From Pleurotus ostreatus/Saccharomyces cerevisiae fusant (Eukaryota > Opisthokonta), in contig JAMQCK010000296.1 of the NCBI GenBank assembly GCA_024196135.1, positions 1 to 30,192 on the forward strand: a DNA stretch of 30,192 nt, in the 5' to 3' direction. Under the pieces are notes generated by a model, which did no database searches, had not been told where the DNA came from, and was given only the letters and a program-made list of their open reading frames with translations. Both the position numbers and the translations under genes were made by a program. Of the stretch, positions 21,601 through 30,192 are shown one piece after another. Position 1 is the first letter of the stretch; the number at the start of each line of letters is the position of its first letter.

Positions 21601-22220
21601 ACCCCGCCGTCATCCGCGCGTACATTCGCAGCCGCCAGATCCTCGAGGAAGAGTCGACGATGGCCGACAGCCTCGCGCCGACGGGCGACGCCGAGAAGGA
21701 CAAGCGCGCGATGAAGCGCCTCGAGGAGGAGATCGCGCGCATGAAGAAGAACCAGGAGCGGCGCCTGCACCGGAAGAACGCGAAGATCGTGAAGGAGGGC
21801 GGCACGCCGATGCAGCTGAACCGGCCTATCAAGCCGGACACGACGCGTCGGTGTGGGCATTGTGGGCAGATTGGGCATATGAGTGAGTGGTTTGTAATCA
21901 GAGGAGGGGGAGGATGTTGCTGATGGATGTTCGCAGAAACGAACCGCAAGTGCCCGAGGTGGGCCGAGTTCAACAGTGCGACACCGCCGATGCCTGTACC
22001 TACGCCGGCGAGCAACAATGCGGGGCCGGCGAGCGTGACAAGCCCGCCACCGCCAGGTGGTATGGGCTTCAACCGTGGTCCTGCTTTCGGCTTCCCTGCT
22101 GCTGTGCCTTCCCCGCTTGCCACCAGTCCTCCGGTCAGTGCGATGGATGTGGACGACGATATGGGGTCTTCGTCGCAGACTGGCGGGCCGAAGTTGAAGT
22201 TGACCTTGAAGAGGTCATAG
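18700..22220 (+). CDS. TAF1: TFIID subunit TAF1
   Basis: Ten exons: 18700-19111, 19163-19311, 19361-19658, 19710-19888, 19940-20260, 20316-20479, 20528-21171, 21223-21515, 21567-21882 and 21937-22220, giving 1019 residues in a continuous frame. It is the largest TFIID scaffold, contacting TBP and TAF7 at promoters. The central TAF1 domain (DUF3591 type) is clear: VPKFDLGVPFVLEPQDDSPF, MKFGNVYPGQAIPALYNNL, APLFRHKPYNTDFLVVR, YLREIKNLFVAGQTYPVTEV and STIKNRLQIIAFKL. An N-terminal acidic region (about 55-75) could be a TAND-like segment. A zinc knuckle near the end has Cys916, Cys919, His924 and Cys931 in CGHCGQIGHMKTNRKCP. There is no bromodomain; the protein ends in a Pro/Ser-rich tail, as in fungal TAF1, where separate Bdf proteins supply bromodomains. 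ATG 18700 is chosen (CCATGGC context). The intron ending at 20315 has an AAG acceptor. Confidence 0.95.
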
Positions 22221-22643
22221 ACTCTACATATGTTCTGCATTGGACGTTCCTGTATCATAGTGTACTCTACTGCTTTGCTATCGTCGGATGCTTTCAAGCA
22301 TCTGGATCTAATGCGCGACGACCACTGGTTGTTGGCCAAATACCACCGAGAGAATAGCTACTCTTCTTCGAATGTGTGCCTCCGTCGAAGGTCTACGGTG
22401 GCGATGGTTCTATCCTTCGCGCCCAGACCTGCGATACAATAGGTATTTGAGTGTGGCAATTGTGTGCTTCGACCAGGGCGCGACACAGCGCGACGCGTCT
22501 CGCGTCACTTACGTCACGCGTCTGCTTATAACCAGGTCGCGGGCGTCTATTCTTCGATCGCCCTTTCTTGTCTTTCACCCCCACATACCTTTCGTGCCGC
22601 CACATACACTCTCGGTCGGAGCAACTTATCGTCATAGTCCGCA
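22221..22643. other. Intergenic region between TAF1 and the PA28 gene
   Basis: Contains the TAF1 3' UTR and then a compact promoter rich in CGCGTC and CGTCAC motifs at about 22480-22525, followed by a pyrimidine-rich leader before ATG 22644. No gene is seen. Confidence 0.5.
22493..22521. promoter_or_regulatory. Paired ACGCGT boxes and ACGTCA before PA28
   Basis: ACGCGT at 22493-22498 and 22516-22521 flank CGCGTCAC and TTACGTCAC, about 120-150 bp before the ATG. The arrangement is almost palindromic. It resembles the motif set in the RFC4 promoter. Confidence 0.45.
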
Positions 22644-23888
22644 ATGGCAGAACATATGGATAGCAAGACGGCTAAGAGGATCGAGGTGCGCTATCGTCAC
22701 TGGGATTGTGGCGATCATGGCTTACACTGCGCCCAGGACTTCCGCAAGAAGATCACGGAGACCGGAGAGCACATCGTCTTCCATGTTTTCCCGGAGAAGG
22801 TGCGTGATGATACCCTCACTCACGCTCATCTGCCTGACAACACCTCGCAGATCTTGTCAGTATGACCATTGATGGCCTTCGCCACCCAGCTGACCACCTA
22901 CAGGGAGCTCAATGAGGCCGTGCTGGCTGCCTCATCCGTGAACTCGCCCTTCCACCCATCTCAGCCTACTGGTACCGATGCCACTGTACGCCCGCCTTCC
23001 GGGGAAGACGGGGTGGCGAAGAAGCGGAAGCGTGAGGAAGACGGCGCTGTGCCCGTGCCGGCGGGAACGGTGTATTATCCTCAATCAGTGGCCGCGAATC
23101 AGCGCCTGCTAGGCCTGCATGATGTTATCAAGCGCGAGTGCGAGCAGCTTGGTACGCTGGTCGTAGGTCTATTCGGGTGAGGTGGAGGGCATTGCAGGCT
23201 AATGCATCCGCAGGAACAAGTCAAGCTCTGGATCACATTGACGATGCCCAAGTATGTGTTATCGCGGCTCTTTTGTGCAGGAATTGTGCTGACAACCTTC
23301 TAACAGGATCGAAGAGTAAGTCCCGCTCCCAAGTTCAGTTCGTGTGCTCATGTGCTCGATGATCAGTGGGGACAACTTTGGTAAGGACACTGTTGCCCAT
23401 GACTTTGTGGCGCGCTAACATCTTGCATTAGGCGTTGAGATTCAGACAGGTGACGTCCTTCTCGGCCATTGACTTCTTTATCGCTAAGCCGCTACGCAGA
23501 GGTACTCAACGAGCTCGACCGCGTGCATCAAAGCGCGTACAACCTCCGCGACTTGGCTCGCCAGCACCACCTCGAACGGGCGAAGATCTGCTCTAAGCTG
23601 ATCAAGTACCCAAACATCGAGGACTACGCCGCAAGTTGCTACCTGTCTTTGTGTCTTCGAAGATGCTGACGCGCCCTTCAAGATGGCCCTCCGCGAGCAC
23701 GACGAGAAGCATGTGCGCGTAGCGCGAGAGAACCTGACCGACGTCCGCGATCTGTATGCGGTCATGACCGATCTTATTCACAAGAATATCACCAAGGTAT
23801 GTTTTTTGTGCTATCGGGCGTGCGACCTATCTGACTGTGGCTATAGATTCGGGCGCCGAAGGCGAACAACAACTCTGGATTCTACTAG
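22644..23888 (+). CDS. PA28/REG-gamma type proteasome activator
   Basis: Inferred exons: 22644-22685, 22737-22799, 22890-23162, 23214-23251, 23307-23315, 23367-23380, 23432-23449, 23500-23630, 23683-23796 and 23847-23888, about 247 residues, close to human PSME3. The N-terminal helix (DFRKKITETGEHIVFHVFPEK) is followed by a variable linker with a nuclear-localisation-like KKRKREED, then KRECEQLGTLV and KLWITLTMPK. The activation loop is IEDGDNFGV (mammals have IEDGNNFGV). LIKYPNIEDYA, LREHDEKHVRVARENL and LIHKNITKIRAPKA match helices 3 and 4, and the protein ends in a tyrosine like PSME3. Such activators form heptamers that open the 20S proteasome gate; nuclear location is inferred. The intron at 23631-23682 is GC-AG. 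The exon 2-3 join is ambiguous: a nearer acceptor at 22850 leads to a stop unless a 30-nt intron is also removed. Confidence 0.93.
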
Positions 23889-24369
23889 AGGATACATGAT
23901 CTCATGAAATTTCGACGGATAGCTATGAAGGCCGTTTTGGGTCCGACGAACGCAACATTTTACTAGAGTATATAGCTGCGCATATTCACGCAACCTTTAT
24001 GACTTACTGGAGCGTGGGACGATATAGATTACGGCTCAAAGACAAGGCAGGCATTACCACGCTGTCCTGACTCTTCGTCTGGACCTCCCTTGAAGAATGG
24101 GAGATGAGAACGGTTTGAGTCTCACTGATGTCGAAGGTAGAAATATGGCTACGGCAAATTCCGAAAATTGAACTTCGTGATTGTCGCATGATAGAACCCT
24201 ACCCACTGGCAGGTTTGATCTGAGGTCTGCAGCGTCACTGTGTTGATCCTGCAATCATGTTTCCAAGTCGTCGCGTGAATATACATCGCGAGGCGGTCAT
24301 GAATTTGTGAGAGAAATCTACGATACATTATGCCATGAAGAGACCACCCATAAAACCCATGCCCAATAC
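23889..24369. other. Convergent 3' intergenic region
   Basis: AT-richer spacer between the stops of the PA28 gene and the siderophore transporter. It is expected to hold both 3' UTRs. No supported gene or RNA is visible. Confidence 0.5.
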
Positions 24370-26346
24370 CTAGAAAAGCACACCCTTGACCTGCTCCAGG
24401 TCCGACAACTTGATGTTCTTGATCAAGAACACGAAGCCCAACGCGAGCGCCATAATCGAGGTACCAGCGATCAGCATTCGGCTCTGCGCATCGCCGTACG
24501 CTTCCTGGATCGCCGTGCGCACAGGGTCGCCGACGGGGTAGCTGAGCTGGACGTCGATGTCGTTGTAGATGTCCTCCCAGTCGGCCAACGCGTCCGCGGG
24601 GAGGTACTTTTGAAGCGCGCCGGGTAGGGTGTTGGTCCAGATGGCGCCGGACACCGCACTGCCGACCGCTCCGCCGACGTAGCCGAACAAGCCCAGTAGG
24701 GCGAGCATGGCTGCGTTGTTATTCTGCGTCGACGCCGCAAGCACGGCCACCTGCTCGCAGATGATGATCGCGCCGCCGCCGATGGCCATGAACACCTGGC
24801 ACATCACGATGTACCCAATGCTCATCCCCGGCCTCCGGAAATATATCATCAGGCCCTGGAACAGCATAAACAGCGGCACACTCCACATCAGGAGCCACCT
24901 AAAGCGCCCTGTGCGCCGAATCAGGAGCCCGACGCCGATGAGCCACACGCCGTTGACGACGTCGAAGATGGAGGCGATGTAGCCGGCCTCGGAGACGGAG
25001 GTGTCGAAGACGATCATGAGGAAGGAGGAGTAGTAGTCGTCCCAGCAGTAGTACGAGATCTGGTAGGTGAAGTCGATGAGGCAGGCGCCGAGGACGGTGC
25101 GGTTCGTAAGCAGTTCCCAAGGGATGAAGGGCTTTGGTGCCACATATTTCTCGACGAGGCCGAAGGCGACGAGGGTGAAGAAGCCGATGATGACCATCGC
25201 GATGAAGCCGGGGGAGCGCCAGGAGTCGCCGTATTGCTCGATGATGGAGAAGGGGAGCAAGAAAAGGACGAGGCCACCGGCGATGAGGAAGATGCCGAGG
25301 ACTGAGGAGTTCTGGTTAGCAGTCAGATGGGAAAGGGAAGGTAAAACTCACTATCGAACTCGACAATGTAATAGACGATAGATTGCATGAGCGTGCGACC
25401 GCTGCTCTCCCTTTCTACGACGAGTCCACTCTTCGCCGCCTTGTGCTTGTTGTACTGAAGCGTTGCGAGAAGGGGCATCGCTACAAACGGAAGGACAATG
25501 GCGAAAATACCAAAGCCCCATCGCCAGTTCGTTTCCGCGAAGTGCTCGGACGCCTTCGAGCCAGCGTACGCAGTAATAATGTATGGGGAGGAGGTGAAGG
25601 CGTAGGCCAAACCTCGTGACTTGAGCGACGAGGTATCCGCAGTGATAACGTCCACGCAGAAAATCATGCCGGAGAAGCCGATGCCATAGAAAACCTGGAT
25701 AGAAGTCAGCTGGCTCCGCAAGTTTCAACCGCAGAAACCATGCTTACCTGCGATGCGCAGTACGTCCCGATATCCTTGCAAGTGGCCGAGAGGATCAATC
25801 CCAGCGTCGCAAACATTGTCATGACGGCGAGACCGACAGAACGATCCCACAGGTTGAGAACCTTGGCCACGACCATGTAGGTAGCCGCACTCATCACGTT
25901 AGACACGATGGCGATAACGGGGAGCAGCGAGTGGGACTGGAAGTCGGAGGTGACGAAGGCGGACAGGTTGGAGGTGATGGACGACTGGAAGGCGTTGACC
26001 ATGTACAGGCCAAACATACTGCGAGGGCAAGTCAGTCGTATGTCGAAGGCGAGATGGGAAAGGCTCACAAGATGTAGGCGATGACCAAGGACGTCTTCGT
26101 CCAAACCTGCGTGATGGCCGCTGCCTGCTTTACACCAGGTTGCGCATTCGCATCGGTCAACCCATCGAGGCCGTGAGCCTGCGGCTCATCCGAGTGGGGG
26201 AGAGTCGACGGGTGAACCGGCTCGTTGCTCGACTCGAGGTCCTTTTCCGACTTGACATCGTCCGCTGATGGGTCCACGGCAACGACCTGGTCCTCGACCG
26301 TGCTGGTCGGCGGCCTGCGGGCGAACGAGAACAAGTTCGACCTCAT
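24370..26346 (-). CDS. MFS transporter, siderophore-iron transporter (SIT/ARN-type)
   Basis: Minus-strand exons 26346-26069, 26018-25748, 25694-25352 and 25301-24370, about 607 residues. ATG 26346 (MRSNLFSFARRPP) starts an acidic cytosolic N-terminus of about 85 residues, followed by many membrane helices. Family signs are LFGLYMVNAFQSSITSNLSAFVTSDF (first helices), YGIGFSGMIFCVDVITADTS, SSPYIITAYAGSKASEHF, EFDILGIFLIAGGLVLFLLPF, CWDDYYSSFLMIVFDTSVSEAGYI, and GGGAIIICEQVAVLAAST (runs split here for reading). This is the 14-helix SIT pattern of fungal siderophore permeases. It probably imports ferric siderophores by proton symport at the plasma membrane. No siderophore synthetase is in the window, so use of foreign siderophores is possible. 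A TATAAAAG lies 56-63 bp before the ATG. Confidence 0.9.
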
Positions 26347-26401
26347 GAATGCGCGAGCGAGGTGGATGGGGTCCCTCTCAGCGCCGGCGCACCCAGCACG
26401 A

Positions 26402-26409
26402 CTTTTATA
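26402..26409 (-). promoter_or_regulatory. TATA box of the siderophore transporter
   Basis: TATAAAAG on the minus strand, 56-63 bp upstream of ATG 26346, an acceptable spacing for a fungal inducible gene. It would instead be coding if the transporter is extended upstream. Confidence 0.5.
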
Positions 26410-26473
26410 CGACCCGATCGCGGGAGTTGCGATCTCGCGCACCCAGGGGCGAAGCTGCGGGTTATCAAAATCT

Positions 26474-26512
26474 GATTAGATTAATGCGCGTGATTAGATA
26501 CCGAGATTAGAT
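26474..26512. repeat. Three GATTAGAT octamers
   Basis: GATTAGAT at 26474-26481, 26492-26499 and 26505-26512 (ATCTAATC on the gene strand), 130-165 bp before the transporter ATG. They may be regulatory sites or CTAAT branch-site sequence in an intron. Confidence 0.55.
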
Positions 26513-27316
26513 CCCGACCGCTGGCGTACCTGGCCCACCCGGCGCTCGACGGCGAGGTGGTCGGTGTGGTCGTCGACGATGATTGGCGCGGGCGTGCTGG
26601 TGGCGTACGTCGGCGGTTTCCGGCGCCACTGCCAGCGTAGCTTTCCGCTCTGCAACTCTCGTTGACCTGCTTCGAATGCAAAGATCGAACAGTTCGCTGC
26701 GAATGAACACATCAGTGACGATAACATGTGTGTCCTGCTTCCACCTGCGTACCTGCACATATCCGTCGAGGATACTCGCTTTCGTTGGCAAACTTGAAAC
26801 TGATATTCACGGCCCCCGGCCAGGGGACATCCGTCTCAGTCTTTCCTCTGCGATTGAGAGACGGGATAGCCACTCGCCGACTCCACAGAAAGCCTGGAGT
26901 TACTCTGGACCGCCCATGCAGTGTGTCACTGAGGCATTCCCCTCAGGAGCAGGAGGAGAAGGCGATGTCATGAGCCACATTGAACAAAGTGATGAGAACC
27001 AAAAGGCGACCACACACGAGCAAACAAGCCATCTGATGGGCCACAATTGTCCAGATTCGGATCAAGGGCCACCACGCGGCTTTACCTTCCTCGAAAATAA
27101 AAGCGTCCGCTGCGAGGCAGGTCAGGGCAGGGCTTGGCAGAGCTGAAGCAGAGGCACTGCGTGTGCTCACAATTATGTTCAGGGCAGTAGAATGCAGAGG
27201 GCGAAGAGATTTGCCTGAAAATCGGGCAAGAAGGGCTGGTGCCACAAATTCGCATGCCACAAACAACATCTGTAGATGGTAGATACAGCACAACAACAGG
27301 CAGGTATACAAGCACT

Positions 27317-28980
27317 CTACACAGAGATAGTTTTGAACACGTTGAACGAGTCGAAAGCGGTGGTGATGACGGCGCCCGGAATCTGCGGGTGCCAGTGCAC
27401 CTCCTTCACGTCCTTCTGGCCCTGGTGGACGAAGAGGAGCTGCGGGGGCACGTCGCCCTCGGCCATGTCCGCGCCGCCGAGCTCTTCCTCGTCCTGCTCG
27501 ACGGCGAGGTCCCAGAGGGTGGTTTGGTCGTCGGCGCCGGAGGCGGCGAAGACGGAGTCCTCGGTTGGGTGCCATTCGACAGAGGTGACGGGGGCTTTGT
27601 GCCAGTTGAAGGCGGCGACAGGGGTGGGCTGGGGGCTGGAGGGAGGTGAGGTGAGTATGGTGGTTGTGAAGAAGGAAATGTAGATGTACCCAGTCTGCTT
27701 GACGCTCCGCAAGTCCCAAACGCGGAGGGCGCCATCGTCACCACCAGAGACGAGGAGGTAACTCGACGACTTATTCCAGCTGATCACGTTCACATCGCTC
27801 TCGTGCGCATCCGTCAACGCCGCGACGCTCTTACGCCCCTTCGCGCGCACATCCCACAAGCGGATGCTCGCATCGGCAGAACATGACGCAAACACAGTCG
27901 GCTCCGACGGCGACCACTGCAGATCCTCCACGCTTGACGTATGTGACGCGAAGGGCTGCCCCAACGGCGTAAAGCCCGCCTGCGACGTCGTCGTCAGATA
28001 GATCTTCGCATGCACATCGCCCGTCAGCAACCGCAACGCTCCCGGGCCCGACGCGGCCCAGTCCATCGCGAAGCCCTCCGCGCGGCCGTGCGAGTTGAGG
28101 GTGAAGGCGGGGGTGTGGGTGCGCGATTTGTCGTAGGTGTACCCGGGCACGTCGAGGGATTCGATGAGGGGGCGGACGTCCCAGATGTGGACTTTGCCAG
28201 TTTCGGACCAGGTTGCGGTGTAGTAGGGGGAGGAGGGTGGGGGGAGGCCAGTGCCGGCGGGAAGGGGTTGGGCGCGGACGCGGTTGATGCCGCCGAGGTG
28301 GGGGATGGAGCGGTATTCGAGGACGGCGTCTTCGTCGAGGGACTCGTCGTCCTCATCGTCATCATCGTTGTCGGAGTCGTCTGGGGGAAGGTAGTCAATA
28401 CGGAAACATAATTAACGCAACTGACTACTCACCCGCATCGCGCTGCGTCTTGTGTAGTGATGACATCTTGTAGACGAGCAGCTCATTGTTCTTTGCAGTA
28501 TCGGCCTGCGTACCGGCAGCGATGTAGGCGGTGGCGGGGAAGCGTTGGCGTCCGTCCCCCAGATTATCGCGCAGGACGTCGAAGGACAGACATGGCCACT
28601 TGACGTGCATAGTATGGCGCATGATGTATACAGAATCGTCTGGTTCGAGAATCTCGTCCGCGCCAAGTGTGTGCGATCCGGGGATGTACGCGGTGCGCGC
28701 GGGTGCTGGTGCTTCCTCATCCTCAGCCGCGCCATCGACATCCATGCCTAGTAAAGCGTGAGATGGGTAGGATTGACAAAACAGTTCGCTACGCACCATC
28801 CTCCTGGTCCTCCCCCGCATCATGGACCTCCTCGTCGCTCTCGATCTCATCTTCCCACTGATCCTCAAACTCCCCCATCTCATCAGTCGTCCCCATCGAC
28901 CGCCTGGGTCCGCTGCCCGAGGCCTTCGCGTATGGCTGCCCCTCACTGAGAGTCTCTGTTGTTGCTGTTCGCTTCGACAT
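27317..28980 (-). CDS. RRB1: Ribosome assembly WD40 protein RRB1 (GRWD1)
   Basis: Minus-strand exons 28980-28797, 28747-28433, 28380-27690 and 27635-27317, about 502 residues. The N-terminus is acidic (EFEDQWEDEIESDEE). It is followed by the CAF1C/RRB1 N-terminal segment (MRHTMHVKWPCLSFDVLRD), a DDSDNDDDDEDD acidic loop and NRVRAQ. WD repeats follow: TWSETGKVHIWDV, EGFAMDWA, SVEDLQWSPSEPTVFASCS, SIRLWDVR, DVNVISWN, GGDDGALRVWDLR, TSVEWHPTEDSVFAASGAD and VKEVHWHPQIPGAVITTA. Rrb1 is the dedicated chaperone of ribosomal protein L3 (Rpl3) in 60S assembly, shuttling to the nucleus. The last intron is 54 nt, a multiple of three without an in-frame stop, so an unspliced form would insert 18 residues. 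It is divergent from the MAPEG gene. Confidence 0.94.
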
Positions 28981-29501
28981 CCTGTAGTTTTAGGGATGGG
29001 GAACGTCAATGCACACTTTACGCCTCGAAGTCCAACTTTCTGCGATGGCCATCAAATTTGCTACCGATCAATCAGGATCTCCGGCCCGAAACCCCGGATG
29101 GCGCGAGCGAGCGCGTCGCTTGCGAGCTCGCTTTAGCGCGCGCCGCGTCTATTCCTCCTTGTTCGCGCCCTCCAGGACGATGCAGAGATCTCCCAAAGTT
29201 GCTGAAAGTCGTCGGAGGGACAGGGGGCGACGCTGCCGCCAACGAGCGAGCTGTCCGCTCGGTTAGCGCTAGCCGGGCGCCGCCGAATGCACGCGCGTTC
29301 AGGGCTTCCAGCGCATTCGCTCTCGTGCGAGTTCTGACCAGCGTCTGACTGTACGGTGCGTCTGCGGGGGGATATCCGTTCAATTTGCGGGGGCTTATAT
29401 AGGGCCGCGACAGCGTGCTCGATTCTGCAAGTTCTGTTCCCTTCTGCGCGCACACGACTACCCAACGCTCTTGCAAGCAACCAACATAACCCCTAGCAAA
29501 G
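28981..29501. promoter_or_regulatory. Divergent promoter between RRB1 and the MAPEG gene
   Basis: About 520 bp, CpG-dense at 29100-29300, with a perfect GCGAGCTCGC palindrome at 29122-29131. A TATATAG lies on the MAPEG side. Both strands show open frames from GC richness only; no gene is supported. Confidence 0.45.
29396..29402 (+). promoter_or_regulatory. TATA box of the MAPEG gene
   Basis: TATATAG about 100 bp upstream of ATG 29502, in a C/G-rich context. It is followed by a short leader with CCAACATAACC, which is consistent with a strongly expressed gene. Confidence 0.5.
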
Positions 29502-30192
29502 ATGCCTTTCACCCTTGTCCTCCCTGACGGGTACGTGGGCGCAGACTCAGCTTGTTGCTCGCATCCTGACATAGATGGACTTCACAACAGCTTCCAGTAC
29601 CTTGGCGCTGCATTCGCATCGACGATCTGGCTTCAGGTGTGGCAGGCACTTCTTGTAAGTTGAGCCTCATCTCGTGCCCGCGAACGCCCTTTTTCCCTCT
29701 CGATATACTGTGACCCTCGCTTCCAATCTATCTGGATGCTAACGCACACGTCAGGTTGGCCGTGCCCGCAAAGCTGCTGGTACGTACGCAGATCCCCCAT
29801 CTTCCCGCTCATTCTAATCTATCTGTAGGCATCCAGTACCCTCGTCGTAAGTTGAATTTGGAAAGTCACTCTGCGCCTCCAGCTCACGCAGATGACAGTG
29901 TACGCCGAGAAGGCTGAGGAGGAAGCCTCCTTCCTCGCGAAGAAGTTCAACTGCACTCAGCGTGCGCACCAGAACACCCTTGAGCAGATGCCCTTGATTT
30001 GCACTGCGTAAGTGAAAAGTCTCCAGTCTCTGAACCGGTCAACTCATTGTGTTGTACAGCACCGCTCTGTCTGCTCTGAAGGTCCGTGGGCTGCACCGAA
30101 TCTATATAACTCAACAGTAGCTGACGTTCACCCCTCGCTTTCCCACAAATCGAACAGTACCCCACATTCGCTGCCGGCGCTCTCGGCCTCTG
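29502..30192 (+). CDS. MAPEG family protein, microsomal glutathione S-transferase 3 type (3' end outside)
   Basis: Exons seen: 29502-29530, 29591-29654, 29755-29779, 29829-29846, 29899-30007, 30060-30081 and 30158-30192 onward, all in frame. The start MPFTLVLPDG is followed by a first membrane helix (FQYLGAAFASTIWLQVWQAL). Then come VGRARKAAGIQYPRLYAEK, the diagnostic QRAHQNTLEQMP motif and the start of the next helix (ALSALKYPTFAAGALGL). MGST3-like proteins are small four-helix ER membrane enzymes that conjugate glutathione or reduce lipid peroxides. The gene runs off the window end, so the last helices and stop are not visible. Exon 4 is only 18 nt and exon 6 only 22 nt. Confidence 0.92.

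Larger units (their letters stand above)
26347..27316. other. Region upstream of the transporter: promoter plus exon-like blocks
   Basis: Near the ATG it holds a TATA box, a TGATAA (minus, 26462-26467) and three GATTAGAT octamers. Further up, minus-strand blocks at 26530-26696 (QSGKLRWQWRRKPPTYATS) and ending at 26753 (DVPWPGAVNISFKFANESE) read like coding sequence with consensus splice sites. From about 26990 to 27316 I see only the 3' flank of RRB1. Confidence 0.4.

Noticed and set aside
22851..22889. Nine-base exon ATCTTGTCA plus a 30-nt intron in PA28
   Set aside because: Protein-wise attractive (KILS) but a 30-nt intron is below the usual size; kept only as a finding.
24707..25381. Plus-strand open frames over the siderophore transporter
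   Set aside because: They are antisense to a clear 14-helix transporter exon.
27239..27683. Plus-strand open frames opposite RRB1
   Set aside because: Antisense shadows of the WD40 exons, Gly/Val-rich and without splice support.
29072..29572. 166-codon minus-strand frame between RRB1 and the MAPEG gene
   Set aside because: It overlaps the MAPEG first exon and the TATA region, and its openness follows from CpG-rich DNA.
1..30192. Transposons, CRISPR arrays, rRNA or tRNA genes
   Set aside because: Looked for terminal repeats, regular spacer arrays and tRNA box motifs by eye and saw none; a tRNAscan-SE and repeat-masking run would be decisive.

Overview
The window looks like nuclear DNA of a filamentous basidiomycete, most likely an Agaricomycete (order not resolvable by eye; a polypore-type genome would fit). 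Evidence: GC-rich coding DNA; genes broken by many introns of about 45-60 nt with GTNNGT donors, CTRAC/CTAAC-like branch sites and short acceptors; tightly packed single-copy housekeeping genes on both strands; and protein sequences of basidiomycete type. There are no operons, and I saw no rRNA, recognisable tRNA, CRISPR array or intact transposon.

Layout. 1-1154 (+): 3' part of a GPI-anchored PLC-like phosphodiesterase. 1380-2550 (-): UTP11, SSU processome. 2766-4099 (+): protein with a transposon-type FAR1/WRKY-GCM1-like zinc domain. 4641-6432 (+): LSB5-type VHS-GAT adaptor. 6599-8172 (-): mitochondrial seryl-tRNA synthetase. 8294-9719 (+): RFC4 clamp-loader subunit. 9939-11016 (+): CFD1 cytosolic Fe-S scaffold. 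11260-11470 (-): possible tiny gene. 11899-13466 (+): unknown low-complexity protein with an RRM-like C-terminus. 14496-15522 (-): ambiguous open region. 15573-18310 (+): LCB2 serine palmitoyltransferase. 18700-22220 (+): TAF1. 22644-23888 (+): PA28/REG-gamma proteasome activator. 24370-26346 (-): siderophore-type MFS transporter. 27317-28980 (-): RRB1/GRWD1 ribosome-assembly WD40 protein. 29502-end (+): MGST3-type MAPEG protein, cut by the window edge.

The genes do not form one pathway. Ribosome biogenesis (UTP11, RRB1), replication (RFC4), transcription (TAF1), proteostasis (PA28), sphingolipid synthesis (LCB2), Fe-S/iron handling (CFD1, siderophore transporter) and trafficking (LSB5) are simply interleaved. 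Several promoters share ACGCGT (MCB-like) and ACGTCA/CACGTG motifs, notably the short spacers around RFC4/CFD1 and upstream of PA28.

I found no convincing new multi-gene system. The most unusual items are the PA28 gene, whose activation loop is spread over three micro-exons; a set of apparent GC-AG introns; large insertions in LCB2; exon-like blocks that could extend the siderophore transporter N-terminally; and a possible unannotated 58-residue gene. All exon joins were inferred by reading splice signals and keeping frame, without transcript evidence.
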